DNA of 64,000 nucleotides from contig NZ_JAIBES010000137.1 of assembly GCF_019459305.1 (NCBI RefSeq), forward strand, positions 1-64,000, in the 5' to 3' direction. The first letter of the stretch is position 1; every line of letters begins with the position of its first letter. Shown in pieces: positions 1-9,053 of this stretch. Made by a program: the position numbers and the translations under genes. This DNA comes from Sphingopyxis sp. Lineage in GTDB: Bacteria; Pseudomonadota; Alphaproteobacteria; Sphingomonadales; Sphingomonadaceae. The notes under the pieces were generated by a model. That model was given only the letters and a program-made list of their open reading frames with translations, was not told the origin of the DNA and did not search any database.

Positions 1-41
1 GGCGTCACCGGGGGTATAAAATATAAAATCTCATCTTTGCC

Positions 42-68
42 GCCGCGGGGCGGTCCACCCCGCGCGGC
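42..68. terminator. GC-rich hairpin at window start
   Basis: An inverted repeat GCCGCGGGG ... CCCCGCGCGGC folds into a GC-rich stem with a short loop, 28 bases before the first gene. No T-tract follows, so it could be a terminator of an upstream gene outside the window or a leader hairpin of the acyl-CoA ligase mRNA. Confidence 0.3.
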
Positions 69-95
69 ACTCCCTTCTCGAAAGCGAATGATCCG

Positions 96-1745
96 ATGTT
101 CGGGCTGATGCAGGACTGGCCGCTGACCGTCGACCGGATTATCGATCATGGTGCGACATGGGACGGTGACCGGCCGGTTGTCGCGCGCGGCAATGACGGA
201 TCCGTTGAGCGTAGCGATTATGCGGCGATCCGATCACGGGCGCGGCGGCTTTCGGCGGCGCTGGCGGGCCTCGGCATCCAGCCCGGCGACCGGGTTGCGA
301 CCATGGCGTGGAACAACATCCGCCACCTCGAAAGCTGGTTCGCGATCATGGGTATGGGCGCTGTTTGCCATACACTGAATCCGCGGTTGTTCGCCGATCA
401 GCTGCGATACATCATCGGCCATGCAGCGGATCGCGCTATTCTGGTCGATCCATGCTTCCAAAATCTGCTCGCGGACATTTTATCCGGCATGGCGTGGGAC
501 GGCATCGTCGTCGTTTTTGGCAATGAGCATGAAGTTGATCGCGACGCCCTTCCCGGTGCGACATCGTTCGAGACGCTGATTGCCAGCGCGCCCGAAAGCG
601 ATGCGCGCTGGGGCTATTTCGACGAACGCGTGGCGTGCGCGCTTTGCTATACAAGCGGCACCACCGGCAATCCGAAAGGCGTCCTCTACTCGCATCGCTC
701 CACGGTGATCCATATGTTGATGACATTGCAGCCCGATGTCTTCGGAATGGGCATCAACGACGTCGCCATGCCGATCGTCCCGATGTATCATGCCAATGCG
801 TGGGGTATGCCGCTCTCGACCCCGGCTGTGGGCTGCAAGCTGGTGCTACCCGGAGCGCATCTCGACGGAGCCTCGCTCCATGAACTGATCGAAAGCGAAG
901 GCGTGACCTTTTCTGCCGCAGTGCCCACGGTGTGGCAGGGATTGCTCCATCATCTAGACATGACGGGTGGCCGGCTGACCAGCCTTCGCCGTGTAATCAT
1001 CGGCGGCGCGGCGCTACCCGAAAGCCTGATCCGGAGGTTGCACGAGCATGGCGTCGAGGCGGTGCAAGGCTGGGGCATGACCGAGACCTCGCCAATCGGG
1101 ACACACGGAAAATTGACGCCCGCAATCAAGGAACTTCCGTTCGAACAACAGTTGCCGCAGCGCTTGAAACAGGGACGTCCGCCATTCGGGATCGAGCTAA
1201 AGATTGTCGATGATGCAGGCGCGCGGTTACCGCAAGATGGCGTGACCCCGGGGCGGCTGCACGTGCGCGGACCGACGGTGGCAGCGGCATATTTGGGCGG
1301 CGCGGACGGAGACATTCTCGACGACGAGGGATTTTTCGATACTGGCGATGTCGCGACGATTGATGTCCATGGCTATATGGCGATCGTCGATCGCGCAAAG
1401 GACGTCATCAAGTCGGGCGGGGAGTGGATAAGCTCGATCGAGATCGAGAATATTGCCAGCGGATATCCGAAAATTGCGCATTGCGCGGTGATCGGCGTGC
1501 CGCATCCGCGCTGGGACGAAAGGCCGTTGCTGGTCGCGGAACTGCATCCCGGCGAAAGTGCAAGCGATGCGGAATTGCTCGGCTTGCTCGAAGGCAGGAT
1601 TGCCAAATGGTGGATGCCCGATGCGGTCGCGCTCGTCGACGCGATGCCGCTCGGTGCGACAGGCAAAATCGACAAAAAGGCTTTGCGCGCGCGGTTCGCC
1701 ACCCCTCACATTGAGAGCGAAAGGATCCTACCCCATGGCGCTTGA
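96..1745 (+). CDS. AMP-binding fatty-acyl-CoA ligase
   Basis: Predicted ANL-superfamily acyl-CoA synthetase of 549 aa that activates a carboxylic acid with ATP and CoA in the cytoplasm. Visible motifs: the phosphate loop YTSGTTGNPKG (about residue 185), GWGMTETSP (about 325), the DTGD motif and the hinge region near DRAKDVIKSGGEW (about 430-442), and the C-terminal GKIDKK with the catalytic lysine. Length and motifs fit medium/long-chain ligases. The start has only a weak ribosome site. Its 3' end overlaps the start of the sulfoquinovosidase gene by 11 bases, so the two are probably co-translated. In that context the inferred substrate is a fatty acid released from a sulfolipid; the substrate itself cannot be read from the sequence. 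It has a paralogue in this window at 48120-49754. Confidence 0.9.
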   Translation: MFGLMQDWPLTVDRIIDHGATWDGDRPVVARGNDGSVERSDYAAIRSRARRLSAALAGLGIQPGDRVATMAWNNIRHLESWFAIMGMGAVCHTLNPRLFADQLRYIIGHAADRAILVDPCFQNLLADILSGMAWDGIVVVFGNEHEVDRDALPGATSFETLIASAPESDARWGYFDERVACALCYTSGTTGNPKGVLYSHRSTVIHMLMTLQPDVFGMGINDVAMPIVPMYHANAWGMPLSTPAVGCKLVLPGAHLDGASLHELIESEGVTFSAAVPTVWQGLLHHLDMTGGRLTSLRRVIIGGAALPESLIRRLHEHGVEAVQGWGMTETSPIGTHGKLTPAIKELPFEQQLPQRLKQGRPPFGIELKIVDDAGARLPQDGVTPGRLHVRGPTVAAAYLGGADGDILDDEGFFDTGDVATIDVHGYMAIVDRAKDVIKSGGEWISSIEIENIASGYPKIAHCAVIGVPHPRWDERPLLVAELHPGESASDAELLGLLEGRIAKWWMPDAVALVDAMPLGATGKIDKKALRARFATPHIESERILPHGA

Positions 1746-3744
1746 CGCGCACGATACCGGCTTCGCGCTTCACCTCGGCGGGCGGACCATCCTGACACAC
1801 AGCGCAGGCGCGCCTTGCTTTTCGGTCGGGCGCGGTGTGCCGCACATCCATGCGAAGCTCGGGCATTTCGATGTTGCGCAGGAGGTGGTCGAACGGATGG
1901 CGCTGCGGCATGTCGAAGTCGATGGCGAACACATCCGCTTCGCCGAGGCAGCAGGGTCGGCTTGGTTGCTCGAAGCAACGGTCTCAGGCGATGGCGACAA
2001 TGCGGAGATCGCTTTGACGGCGCTCGATCCAGGACTCAACCGGCTGTGGCTGCGGGTGCCCGCGGAGGCGGGCGAGCATATCTGGGGCGGCGGCGAGCAA
2101 TTCTCCTATTTCGACCTGCGCGGCCATCATTTTCCCTTATGGTCGAGCGAGCCTGGGGTCGGACGCGATCCGGCTTCGGCGCTGTTCCAACAGGTCGAGG
2201 CGCATCGCAAGGGCGGCGGCGGCAGCTATTCCCATACCAATTACCCGCAGCCGACGTTCGTCAGTTCTCGGCGCTACGCCCTTCATGTCGACAGCTTTGC
2301 CTATGCGGCGTTCGATTTCCGAGCGGCCGACTATCACGAAGTCGAAGTTTGGGAAGTTCCCGCCAGGATCGAGCTGTGGGCAAGGCCGCACTTTGCCGAT
2401 CTCGTGTCGGCGCTGTCGGAGCGTTTCGGGCGCCAGCCGCCGCTGCCCGAATGGCTTCTGAAGGGCGCGGTAATCGGACTTAAAGACGGCGATAACAGTT
2501 TTGGGCGGCTCAAGGCCTATGAAGACGCCGGGGTCGCGGTGTCGGGACTGTGGTGCGAGGATTGGGTCGGTCTCCGTATCACCAGCTTCGGCAATCGCCT
2601 CTTCTGGGACTGGCAGTGGAATGCCGAGCGCTATCCAGAACTCCCCGTGCGGATCGAGGAGTTGAAAGAGCGCGGTATCCGGTTTCTTGGCTATGTGAAC
2701 CCCTATCTGGCTGTCGATGGGCCGCTCTATGCCGAAGCGGCGGCAAAGGGATTCATGGTGATGCACCCCAAAAAGGATGAGCCCTATGTCATCGATTTCG
2801 GCGAGTTCGACTGCGGGCATGTCGATTTCACCAACCCTGACGCCGCCGCATGGTTTGCCGACACGATCATCGGCGAGAAGATGATCGATTTCGGCCTATC
2901 GGGCTGGATGGCCGACTTCGGCGAATATCTGCCCGTAGATGTGCGACTGGCGAATGGCGAGAGCGGGATGACGGCGCACAATCGCTGGCCGGCTTTGTGG
3001 GGCGAAGTGAATGCGAAGGGCGTCGCAGGGCGGGGGCAAACCGGCGAGATGATGGTGTTCATGCGATCGGGTGCGGCGGGCGTCCAGCGACATTGCCCGA
3101 TGCTATGGGCAGGCGACCAGGCGGTGGATTTCAGCCGCCACGACGGGATCGGAACGGTCGTCTGCGCCGCGCTGTCGGCGGGGATGCTGGGCAACGCGCA
3201 TCATCACAGCGATTGCGGCGGCTATACCAGCTTGTTCGATACCACGCGCGACGCCGAACTGGCGATGCGCTGGGCGGAGATGTCAGCCTTCACCTCGATG
3301 ATGCGCACGCACGAGGGCAACCGGCCGCGGCAGAATGTCCAATATGACGACGATCCCGAGCTGCTCGCACATTTTGCGAAGATGACGCGTATCTATGCCC
3401 ATCTGGCTCCCTATCTGCGACGGCTTTCCATCGAGGCCTCGGAAACGGGACTGCCCGTCCAGCGGCCGCTCTTTCTGCATTTCGAGGATGATCCCGAAAC
3501 CTATGCGATCCAGACGAGCTATCTGCTCGGTCCCGATCTGTTGGTGGCGCCGGTGATCGCGGCGGGGATAAGTGAATGGACGGCCTATCTGCCCGCGGGC
3601 GCCCAGTGGGTGCATGTGTGGTCAGGCAAAAGCTATGTGGGCGGAAGCGATGTAACGGTCGCGGCGCCGTTCGGGCAGCCGCCTGTGTTCTATCGCGCAG
3701 GTTCGGCGGATGCGGCGTTGCTCGACGGGATTGCCTCGGCCTGA
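1735..3744 (+). CDS. yihQ: GH31 sulfoquinovosidase (YihQ/SmoI-like)
   Basis: Glycoside hydrolase family 31 enzyme of 669 aa (E. coli YihQ is 678 aa), expected to cleave alpha-sulfoquinovosyl glycerol to sulfoquinovose and glycerol. The catalytic nucleophile is D394 in GWMADFGEYLP and the acid/base D461 in WAGDQAVD, matching YihQ D405 and D472. The residues that bind the sulfonate in YihQ (R301, W304, Y508) are matched by R288 and W291 in GNRLFWDW and Y497 in GGYTSLF. These separate sulfoquinovosidases from ordinary alpha-glucosidases. The block MMRTHEGNRP and the C-terminal GQPPVFYRA are also YihQ-like. No signal peptide is seen, so it acts in the cytoplasm. I chose the ATG at 1735, overlapping the ligase stop, because the conserved N-terminus begins there. 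It convergently faces a LysR gene. Confidence 0.94.
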   Translation: MALDAHDTGFALHLGGRTILTHSAGAPCFSVGRGVPHIHAKLGHFDVAQEVVERMALRHVEVDGEHIRFAEAAGSAWLLEATVSGDGDNAEIALTALDPGLNRLWLRVPAEAGEHIWGGGEQFSYFDLRGHHFPLWSSEPGVGRDPASALFQQVEAHRKGGGGSYSHTNYPQPTFVSSRRYALHVDSFAYAAFDFRAADYHEVEVWEVPARIELWARPHFADLVSALSERFGRQPPLPEWLLKGAVIGLKDGDNSFGRLKAYEDAGVAVSGLWCEDWVGLRITSFGNRLFWDWQWNAERYPELPVRIEELKERGIRFLGYVNPYLAVDGPLYAEAAAKGFMVMHPKKDEPYVIDFGEFDCGHVDFTNPDAAAWFADTIIGEKMIDFGLSGWMADFGEYLPVDVRLANGESGMTAHNRWPALWGEVNAKGVAGRGQTGEMMVFMRSGAAGVQRHCPMLWAGDQAVDFSRHDGIGTVVCAALSAGMLGNAHHHSDCGGYTSLFDTTRDAELAMRWAEMSAFTSMMRTHEGNRPRQNVQYDDDPELLAHFAKMTRIYAHLAPYLRRLSIEASETGLPVQRPLFLHFEDDPETYAIQTSYLLGPDLLVAPVIAAGISEWTAYLPAGAQWVHVWSGKSYVGGSDVTVAAPFGQPPVFYRAGSADAALLDGIASA

Positions 3745-4619
3745 GCCACGCCCTTCAGTACCGCGACAAATGCGGCGACGAGCGCGCTCCGGCTGCGGTT
3801 GCGGAGGAGATGGATGGCGTCGCGTGTCACCTCGGACGGGGGAAGCGCGATCATGTGCAGGCCCGAACGGACCGCCAGTGCGCGCGGAACTACGGTGATC
3901 GCGCGGCCGCTACGCGCCATGTCGAGGCACGCGGCAGTGGAGTCGAGCTCATAATCGGGGAAGTGTCCAGCGGCGAAGCGGGCCCGGAGAGCGCGCGGGA
4001 AATTGCTGCCCGGTGCGGGACGCGGCAGCGCCCAGGGAAAATTGGCGCTGTCGTCCGGCGCTGTTGCGAGCGGATGGTCGGGGGCGCAGACGAGCATCAA
4101 CGGCTCATGCGGCAGCGGGATGCACAACACTTCATCGGCATGACCCGAGGCGGCGAACTTGGCGCGGTTGCAGACGACGAGGTCGAGGCGGCGGTCAACA
4201 AGCGTTTCGAGCAATTGGTCGGACGGACCGCCGGTAATCGTCACGCGTACGCCCGGATGCGCCTCGGCGAAGCGCGCGATCGCGTCGGTAAGCAAGGGTT
4301 GCAGCGGATAGGGTCCGCTGCCGACCGCAACGGTGCCGCCGGTCGGATGACCGAGGCCGCGCGCTTCCTGTTCGAGATTCGCCGAAGCGGCGATCACGTC
4401 GCGCGCCGCGCGGATCAGCCGGTCGGCGTCGCTTGTGGGGCGCACATAATGGGTCGTGCGGTCGAAGAGCGTGGCGCCCAGTTCCTGTTCGAGCTTCTGG
4501 ATCGAACGGGTGAGCGCCGATTGCGTGAGACCGAGTTCGTCGGCGGCGCGCGCATAGCTGGCGAGGCGATAGAGAGCGTCGAAATGGCGGAGGCGGCGGA
4601 GGTTCATGCCGCGCACCAT
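3690..4619 (-). CDS. LysR-family transcriptional regulator
   Basis: LysR-type regulator of about 309 aa. The N-terminal winged helix-turn-helix is clear (MNLRRLRHFDALYRL, then AADELGLTQSALTRSIQKLEQELGATLFDR), followed by a periplasmic-binding-protein-like effector domain. The ATG at 4619 has AGGA five bases upstream; the internal ATG at 4607 starts directly at the conserved MNLRRLRHF and is the alternative. The gene is divergent from glpD with a 53-base gap containing an inverted repeat typical of LysR sites, so it probably regulates glpD and the genes after it, and itself. Its 3' end overlaps the end of the sulfoquinovosidase gene on the opposite strand by about 55 bases. The effector is unknown. 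Confidence 0.9.
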   Translation of the reverse strand: MVRGMNLRRLRHFDALYRLASYARAADELGLTQSALTRSIQKLEQELGATLFDRTTHYVRPTSDADRLIRAARDVIAASANLEQEARGLGHPTGGTVAVGSGPYPLQPLLTDAIARFAEAHPGVRVTITGGPSDQLLETLVDRRLDLVVCNRAKFAASGHADEVLCIPLPHEPLMLVCAPDHPLATAPDDSANFPWALPRPAPGSNFPRALRARFAAGHFPDYELDSTAACLDMARSGRAITVVPRALAVRSGLHMIALPPSEVTRDAIHLLRNRSRSALVAAFVAVLKGVAQAEAIPSSNAASAEPAR

Positions 4620-4649
4620 ATCATTCCTGTTTTGCAATACCAATGCTCC

Positions 4650-4670
4650 GGTCATGTGCGTAGCGTGACC
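4650..4670. promoter_or_regulatory. Candidate LysR box between lysR and glpD
   Basis: GGTCA (4650-4654) and TGACC (4666-4670) are perfect inverted arms separated by 11 bases, the geometry of the T-N11-A LysR motif. The site sits in the short divergent gap immediately before the glpD start at 4673. Binding by the adjacent LysR protein is inferred. Confidence 0.5.
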
Positions 4671-4672
4671 AT

Positions 4673-6232
4673 ATGAGCACCACCTCTCTCGACACGCGCG
4701 CGCGGCGCCAGATCTTTGCCGAACTGGAAACGCGCGCGTTTGACGTGGCGGTGATCGGCGGCGGGATCACCGGCGCGGGGATCGCGCGCGATGCGGCGAT
4801 GCGCGGGCTGTCGGTCGCACTGGTCGAGGCCCGCGACTTTGCGAGCGGGACGAGCAGCCGGTCGTCGAAGATGATTCACGGTGGGCTGCGCTATCTGGCG
4901 CAAGGCGATATAGCGCTGGTGAAAGAGGCGGCCTCGGAGCGGCAGATCCTACGCCGGATCGCACCGCATCTGACGCGGCTGTCCCCTTTCCTGATCCCGA
5001 CAACGAACATGGCGATGGCCGCGAAATTGCGGACGGGCCTCTGGACGTTCGAGAAGCTCGGCGGGGTGCCCGAAGCCGAGAAGCATGAAGTGATTGGGCT
5101 CGCTGAACTACGACGGCGCGAGCCCTTGATGCGCACCGACAAGCTGAATGGTGCCATACTCTATCCCGAGTTTTTGACTGACGATGCTCGGCTGGTGCTT
5201 GCCAACATCCGCAGTGCGCATGCCGCAAGCGCGGTGGTCGTGAACCATGCTGCAGCTTCGGAACTGACGAGCGACGGGCTGGTTGCGACGTCAACGCTTG
5301 ATGACAATCTGGGCGCAACGATCAAGGCGAAGCTGGTAGTAAATGCCGCCGGGGCGTGGGTCGATCAGGTGCGCGGGCTCGAGGCAGGCGAATGTGATGC
5401 CCGAATGTCACTGAGCCGAGGGATTCATCTGGTTTTGCAGCGCGAGCGACTGCCGATCAATTCGACGATCATCATTCGCGCGCCTGACAAGCGCAGCATC
5501 TTTGCGGTGCCGCGCGGAGCGTTCACTTATATCGGCACGACCGATGTGTTCCATGACGGCGCCGATTATTGGCCCGCGCCCGCGCGTGAGGACATCGACT
5601 ATCTGCTGCGCGCGACCGAGTCTGCGCTGCGCGTAGATCCGATCCGGGATGCCGAGATCGTCTCACTATGGTCGGGGGTGCGGCCGTTGATCGCGCAGCC
5701 GGGGAAGAAGGCGAGCGAAGTGTCGCGCAAGGACGAGATCTGGACTTCGCCCGGCGAGATGATCTCGATCGCGGGAGGAAAACTCAGCGCGTATCGCGCG
5801 ATGGCAGAGCGCGTGGTGGATCTGGCCATCGAACGGTTGGGCAGCAGCGCGCGGCCCTGTTCGACCGCAGATGCGCCCCTGCCGGGCGGATCGGGGAGTT
5901 TTGGCGACAGCATGAGCCGTCTTGATCCGCGCGCTGCCGAGCGGTTGGCGGGGCTTTATGGTGACGAGGCGAGCGAGATTGTGGACGCGGGCGGCGCTGT
6001 CGCCCCCGAGGCAGTGCGAGCGGTAACGCATGAGGGCGCCGCTAAGCTGGAGGATTATTGGGTGCGGCGTAGCGCACGCGCCTGGTTCGATCACGGCGCC
6101 GGCCTTGCCGCACTCGCCCCCGCCGCCGACGCCATGGGCGCGCTGCTCGGCTGGGATGACGCCATGAAGGCAGCGCAGATCGCGCATTGCCGACAGATCA
6201 ACGATGCGAGCCGCAGGCTTTTGGGAGAGTGA
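4673..6232 (+). CDS. glpD: Glycerol-3-phosphate dehydrogenase (FAD)
   Basis: Flavoprotein of 519 aa of the GlpD family, which oxidises sn-glycerol 3-phosphate to dihydroxyacetone phosphate and passes electrons to the quinone pool at the inner membrane. The N-terminal dinucleotide-binding motif VIGGGITGAGIARDAAMRG is at about residues 27-46, followed by the GlpD signature region SGTSSRSSKMIHGGLRYL (about 60-77) and VNAAGAWVDQVR in the middle. A GlpD C-terminal domain is present. It heads a tight cluster with the FAD oxidase (one-base gap) and the FGGY kinase (overlapping), so the three are one transcription unit. In the context of a sulfoquinovosidase the glycerol released from sulfoquinovosyl glycerol is a plausible source of its substrate. 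Confidence 0.93.
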   Translation: MSTTSLDTRARRQIFAELETRAFDVAVIGGGITGAGIARDAAMRGLSVALVEARDFASGTSSRSSKMIHGGLRYLAQGDIALVKEAASERQILRRIAPHLTRLSPFLIPTTNMAMAAKLRTGLWTFEKLGGVPEAEKHEVIGLAELRRREPLMRTDKLNGAILYPEFLTDDARLVLANIRSAHAASAVVVNHAAASELTSDGLVATSTLDDNLGATIKAKLVVNAAGAWVDQVRGLEAGECDARMSLSRGIHLVLQRERLPINSTIIIRAPDKRSIFAVPRGAFTYIGTTDVFHDGADYWPAPAREDIDYLLRATESALRVDPIRDAEIVSLWSGVRPLIAQPGKKASEVSRKDEIWTSPGEMISIAGGKLSAYRAMAERVVDLAIERLGSSARPCSTADAPLPGGSGSFGDSMSRLDPRAAERLAGLYGDEASEIVDAGGAVAPEAVRAVTHEGAAKLEDYWVRRSARAWFDHGAGLAALAPAADAMGALLGWDDAMKAAQIAHCRQINDASRRLLGE

Positions 6233-6233
6233 A

Positions 6234-7637
6234 ATGCGTTCGATAAACGAAGCCCTTGCCAGCATAATCGGCGCCGATCGCGTCGCTAGCGATGCCGATG
6301 CGTTGAATGCGCGGCGATATGACCAATGGGCGGTCAAGCATCTGCGCGACTGGCGCGGCGAGGCGGTGCCCGCGCCGGGCTGCGTCGTGCGGCCGCAGTC
6401 GGTAGAGGACGTGCAGAAGGTCGTGAAGCTGGCCGCCGAGAAGCGCTTGCCGCTTATCCCCTATGGCCTTGGCAGCGGAGTGTGCGGCGGGATCGAGCCG
6501 TCTCCGCAAGCGATCCTGCTCGATATGAGCGGCATGAAGAGGGTCCGGTATATCCACGGCGACGATCTGCTCGCGAGCTTCGATGCGGGGCTGAACGGAA
6601 TGGAGGCCGAGGAGACCGTCGCGGCGCACGGGCTGACGATTGGCCACTGGCCGCAATCGATCGCAATCAGCAGCGTCGGCGGCTGGGTAGCAACCCGCGC
6701 TTCAGGGCAGTTTTCGACCGCCTATGGCAATATCGAGGATATCATCCACTCGATCGAGGCAGTGCTGCCAAACGGCGAGCTGGTGACACTCGGCAAAGCG
6801 GTGCGCGCTGCGGCGGGGCCGGACCTGCGCCACCTGCTCATGGGCGCCGAAGGCACGATGGGGGTGATCACCGGAGTGACCTTCTCGCTCCGCGCCAAGG
6901 CGCCGCACCGCGACTACAGCATCTTCTATGCCGACGACATGTGTGCAGGTTTCGAGGCGCAACGACAGATTGTGCGCGCGGACTGGCGCCCGCCGGTGAT
7001 GCGCCAATATGACGGACGCGAGGTGCGGCGACTGTTTCGCGATCATGCGCGTGACGGCAAAACAATGCTGCTGATGGTGCACGAGGGGCCTAAGGCGCGG
7101 GTCGATGCCGAGCTGGCGGCGATGCACGAAATTTGCGTCGCGGCTGGGCTCGAAGCGGGCAATCCCGATGCCGCGAAACAATGGATCGAGCGGCGCAACC
7201 ATGTCCCGAGCTGGCGCGACATGTTCGACCGAGGCTATGTCGCCGACACGGTCGAGATTTCGGGGCACTGGAGCGAGATCGGGGCGATCTATGACGACAG
7301 CATCGCCGCGCTCAATGAAATTCCGGGCGTGATCAATGCCTCGGCGCACAGCAGCCATGTATATCGCTCGGGCATCAATCTCTATTTCAGCTTTGCCGCG
7401 ACGTTCGAGGACAGTGCCAAGATGGAACCCGCCTATTTCGCCTGCTGGCGCGCAATCATGGAAGCGACCGCCAAACACGGCGGCGGCGTCGCGCATCACC
7501 ATGGTGCGGGGCGGCTGCGCAAACCTTTTCTGCACCACGATCTGGGCGACAACGGCGTCGCGTTGCTGCGGCAATTGAAGCACTGTCTCGATCCGCAGGG
7601 AATCATGAACCCGGGCAATCTGCTACCCGATGCCTGA
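6234..7637 (+). CDS. FAD-linked oxidase, alkyl-DHAP-synthase-like
   Basis: VAO/PCMH-type flavoprotein of 467 aa. The FAD-binding PP loop is IPYGLGSGVCGG (about residue 76), then GHWPQSIAISSVGGWVATRASG and YGNIEDI (about 140-170), and close to the C-terminus VAHHHGAGRLRK. The last two blocks resemble alkylglycerone-phosphate (alkyl-DHAP) synthase, where the histidine run is part of the active site, more than they resemble D-lactate or glycolate oxidases. The start ATG at 6234 follows the glpD stop by one base with GGGAGAG upstream. Between GlpD and an FGGY kinase it may oxidise a polyol or hydroxyacid phosphate, or act on ether-linked glycerolipids. The family call is firm; the reaction is not known. 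Confidence 0.8.
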   Translation: MRSINEALASIIGADRVASDADALNARRYDQWAVKHLRDWRGEAVPAPGCVVRPQSVEDVQKVVKLAAEKRLPLIPYGLGSGVCGGIEPSPQAILLDMSGMKRVRYIHGDDLLASFDAGLNGMEAEETVAAHGLTIGHWPQSIAISSVGGWVATRASGQFSTAYGNIEDIIHSIEAVLPNGELVTLGKAVRAAAGPDLRHLLMGAEGTMGVITGVTFSLRAKAPHRDYSIFYADDMCAGFEAQRQIVRADWRPPVMRQYDGREVRRLFRDHARDGKTMLLMVHEGPKARVDAELAAMHEICVAAGLEAGNPDAAKQWIERRNHVPSWRDMFDRGYVADTVEISGHWSEIGAIYDDSIAALNEIPGVINASAHSSHVYRSGINLYFSFAATFEDSAKMEPAYFACWRAIMEATAKHGGGVAHHHGAGRLRKPFLHHDLGDNGVALLRQLKHCLDPQGIMNPGNLLPDA

Positions 7638-9048
7638 GTTGCTGCTCGCACTCGATGCGGGCACGACGGGTGCCCGCGCCATGCTGGTTGATCCGGCTGG
7701 GACGGTGCTGGGCGTCGATAAAAGACCTATCGCGAGCCACTTCCCTGCTCCGGGCTTGGTCGAGCAGGACCCAGCTGAGGTCTGGAATATCTGCCGCGCG
7801 GTGATCGACGGCGCTCTCGCAGCCGCCGGGCGCGGCATCGCCGACGTCGCCGCGATCGGCGTGACGACTCAGCGCGCGAGCATTGTCCTGTGGGACCGCA
7901 CGACCGGGGAGCCCGTCGCGCCAATGCTGGTCTGGAGCGACTTGCGTGGGATGGAGGAATATAGGTCGCTGCGCGCGCGAGGGTTCACCGCCTGGCCGCA
8001 AGTGCCGTCTGCGAAACTTCCCGCCGCCATCGCACTGTCGGGGCGAGACCCCGGCGATCTGCAATGGGGTACACTCGATTGCTGGCTGACTTACAGGCTG
8101 AGCGGTGCGCACGTCACCGATGCCTCGGCCGCCTGGCTGACGGGCTATTATGACTATGCCAACGGCGCCGGCTGGGACACGGCATTGCTCGCGCACCAGC
8201 GGCTGCCCGCGGCGATGTTTCCGGCCCAGGTCGCAAGCTGGGGCGCGATTGCCCAAAGCGCTCCAGCGGTGCTCGGCGCGCGTGTCCCGATCACCGCGCT
8301 GATCGCCGATCAGGAGGCCGCCATGGTCGCGCACGGCGCGCTCGGACGCGGCGAATGGAAGGCGACGTACGGCACGTCGGGGGTGCTAATGGCTGGCACG
8401 GGCGACGCGCCGCAGGCGATTCACAACAGCATGCCCGCCGAGGCGCTCGTCTTCGTGGGCGGACGTTCACGCTTCTGCGTCGAGGGAATGGTTATTACCG
8501 CCGGCTCGCTAATCGAATGGTTGTGCAACGGGCTCGGGCTGTTTGCCTCGCCGGCAGCGATGGAAGCGGCGGCGGCTTCGGTTGCCGACGCGCGCAACGT
8601 CGTGGTGCGGCCCTCGCTTGCCGGAATGGGGGCGCCGCATGGGAAGTTCGAGGCGCGCGGGCTCATTGCGGGACTGAGCTTTGCGGACGGGCCGGGAGAG
8701 GTCGCGCGCGCTGCCTTGCAAGGTATTGCTTTCCGTTTTCGGGAGATTGCCGAGGTGATCGCCGCGGCGCTGCCGGTGCCCGAAGCGCTGCCCGTGGCGG
8801 GCGGATTGTCGGCGAGCGATACGTTGCTGCAGTTGCAGGCCGACGCGTTGCAACGGCCCGTTCGACGCCATGCGGTGCGCGAGGCGAGCGCTTTTGGCGC
8901 GGCTCTCGCAGCGGGGATGGGCGTGGGGTTGCTCGACGAAAGCGATCTCACGACGCTGGCGCGTTACGACGCGGAATTTTTGCCAAAGGTCGGGAGCGAC
9001 GAAGCCGATGCCGCGTTCGCACGCTGGCAGACTGCCATTGCGCCGTGA
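7630..9048 (+). CDS. FGGY-family carbohydrate kinase (glycerol-kinase-like)
   Basis: ATP-dependent sugar/polyol kinase of 472 aa in the FGGY family. The N-terminal phosphate-1 motif LALDAGTTGARAMLVD is at residues 5-20; VTTQRASIVLWD (about 78-89) is the segment shared with glycerol kinases; TYGTSGVLMAG (about 249) and VAGGLSASDTLLQLQAD (about 396) are the later ATPase motifs. The start overlaps the preceding oxidase stop by eight bases. Glycerol is the likeliest substrate given its position after glpD, but it lacks the exact substrate-loop sequence of E. coli GlpK, and erythritol- or dihydroxyacetone-type substrates remain possible. It is convergent with the next gene. Confidence 0.82.
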   Translation: MPELLLALDAGTTGARAMLVDPAGTVLGVDKRPIASHFPAPGLVEQDPAEVWNICRAVIDGALAAAGRGIADVAAIGVTTQRASIVLWDRTTGEPVAPMLVWSDLRGMEEYRSLRARGFTAWPQVPSAKLPAAIALSGRDPGDLQWGTLDCWLTYRLSGAHVTDASAAWLTGYYDYANGAGWDTALLAHQRLPAAMFPAQVASWGAIAQSAPAVLGARVPITALIADQEAAMVAHGALGRGEWKATYGTSGVLMAGTGDAPQAIHNSMPAEALVFVGGRSRFCVEGMVITAGSLIEWLCNGLGLFASPAAMEAAAASVADARNVVVRPSLAGMGAPHGKFEARGLIAGLSFADGPGEVARAALQGIAFRFREIAEVIAAALPVPEALPVAGGLSASDTLLQLQADALQRPVRRHAVREASAFGAALAAGMGVGLLDESDLTTLARYDAEFLPKVGSDEADAAFARWQTAIAP

Positions 9049-9053
9049 CGCGC

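Noticed and set aside
3576-4676. 366-codon plus-strand open frame
   Set aside because: Lies antisense to the LysR gene, whose helix-turn-helix and binding domain are clear; the plus translation has no recognisable features.
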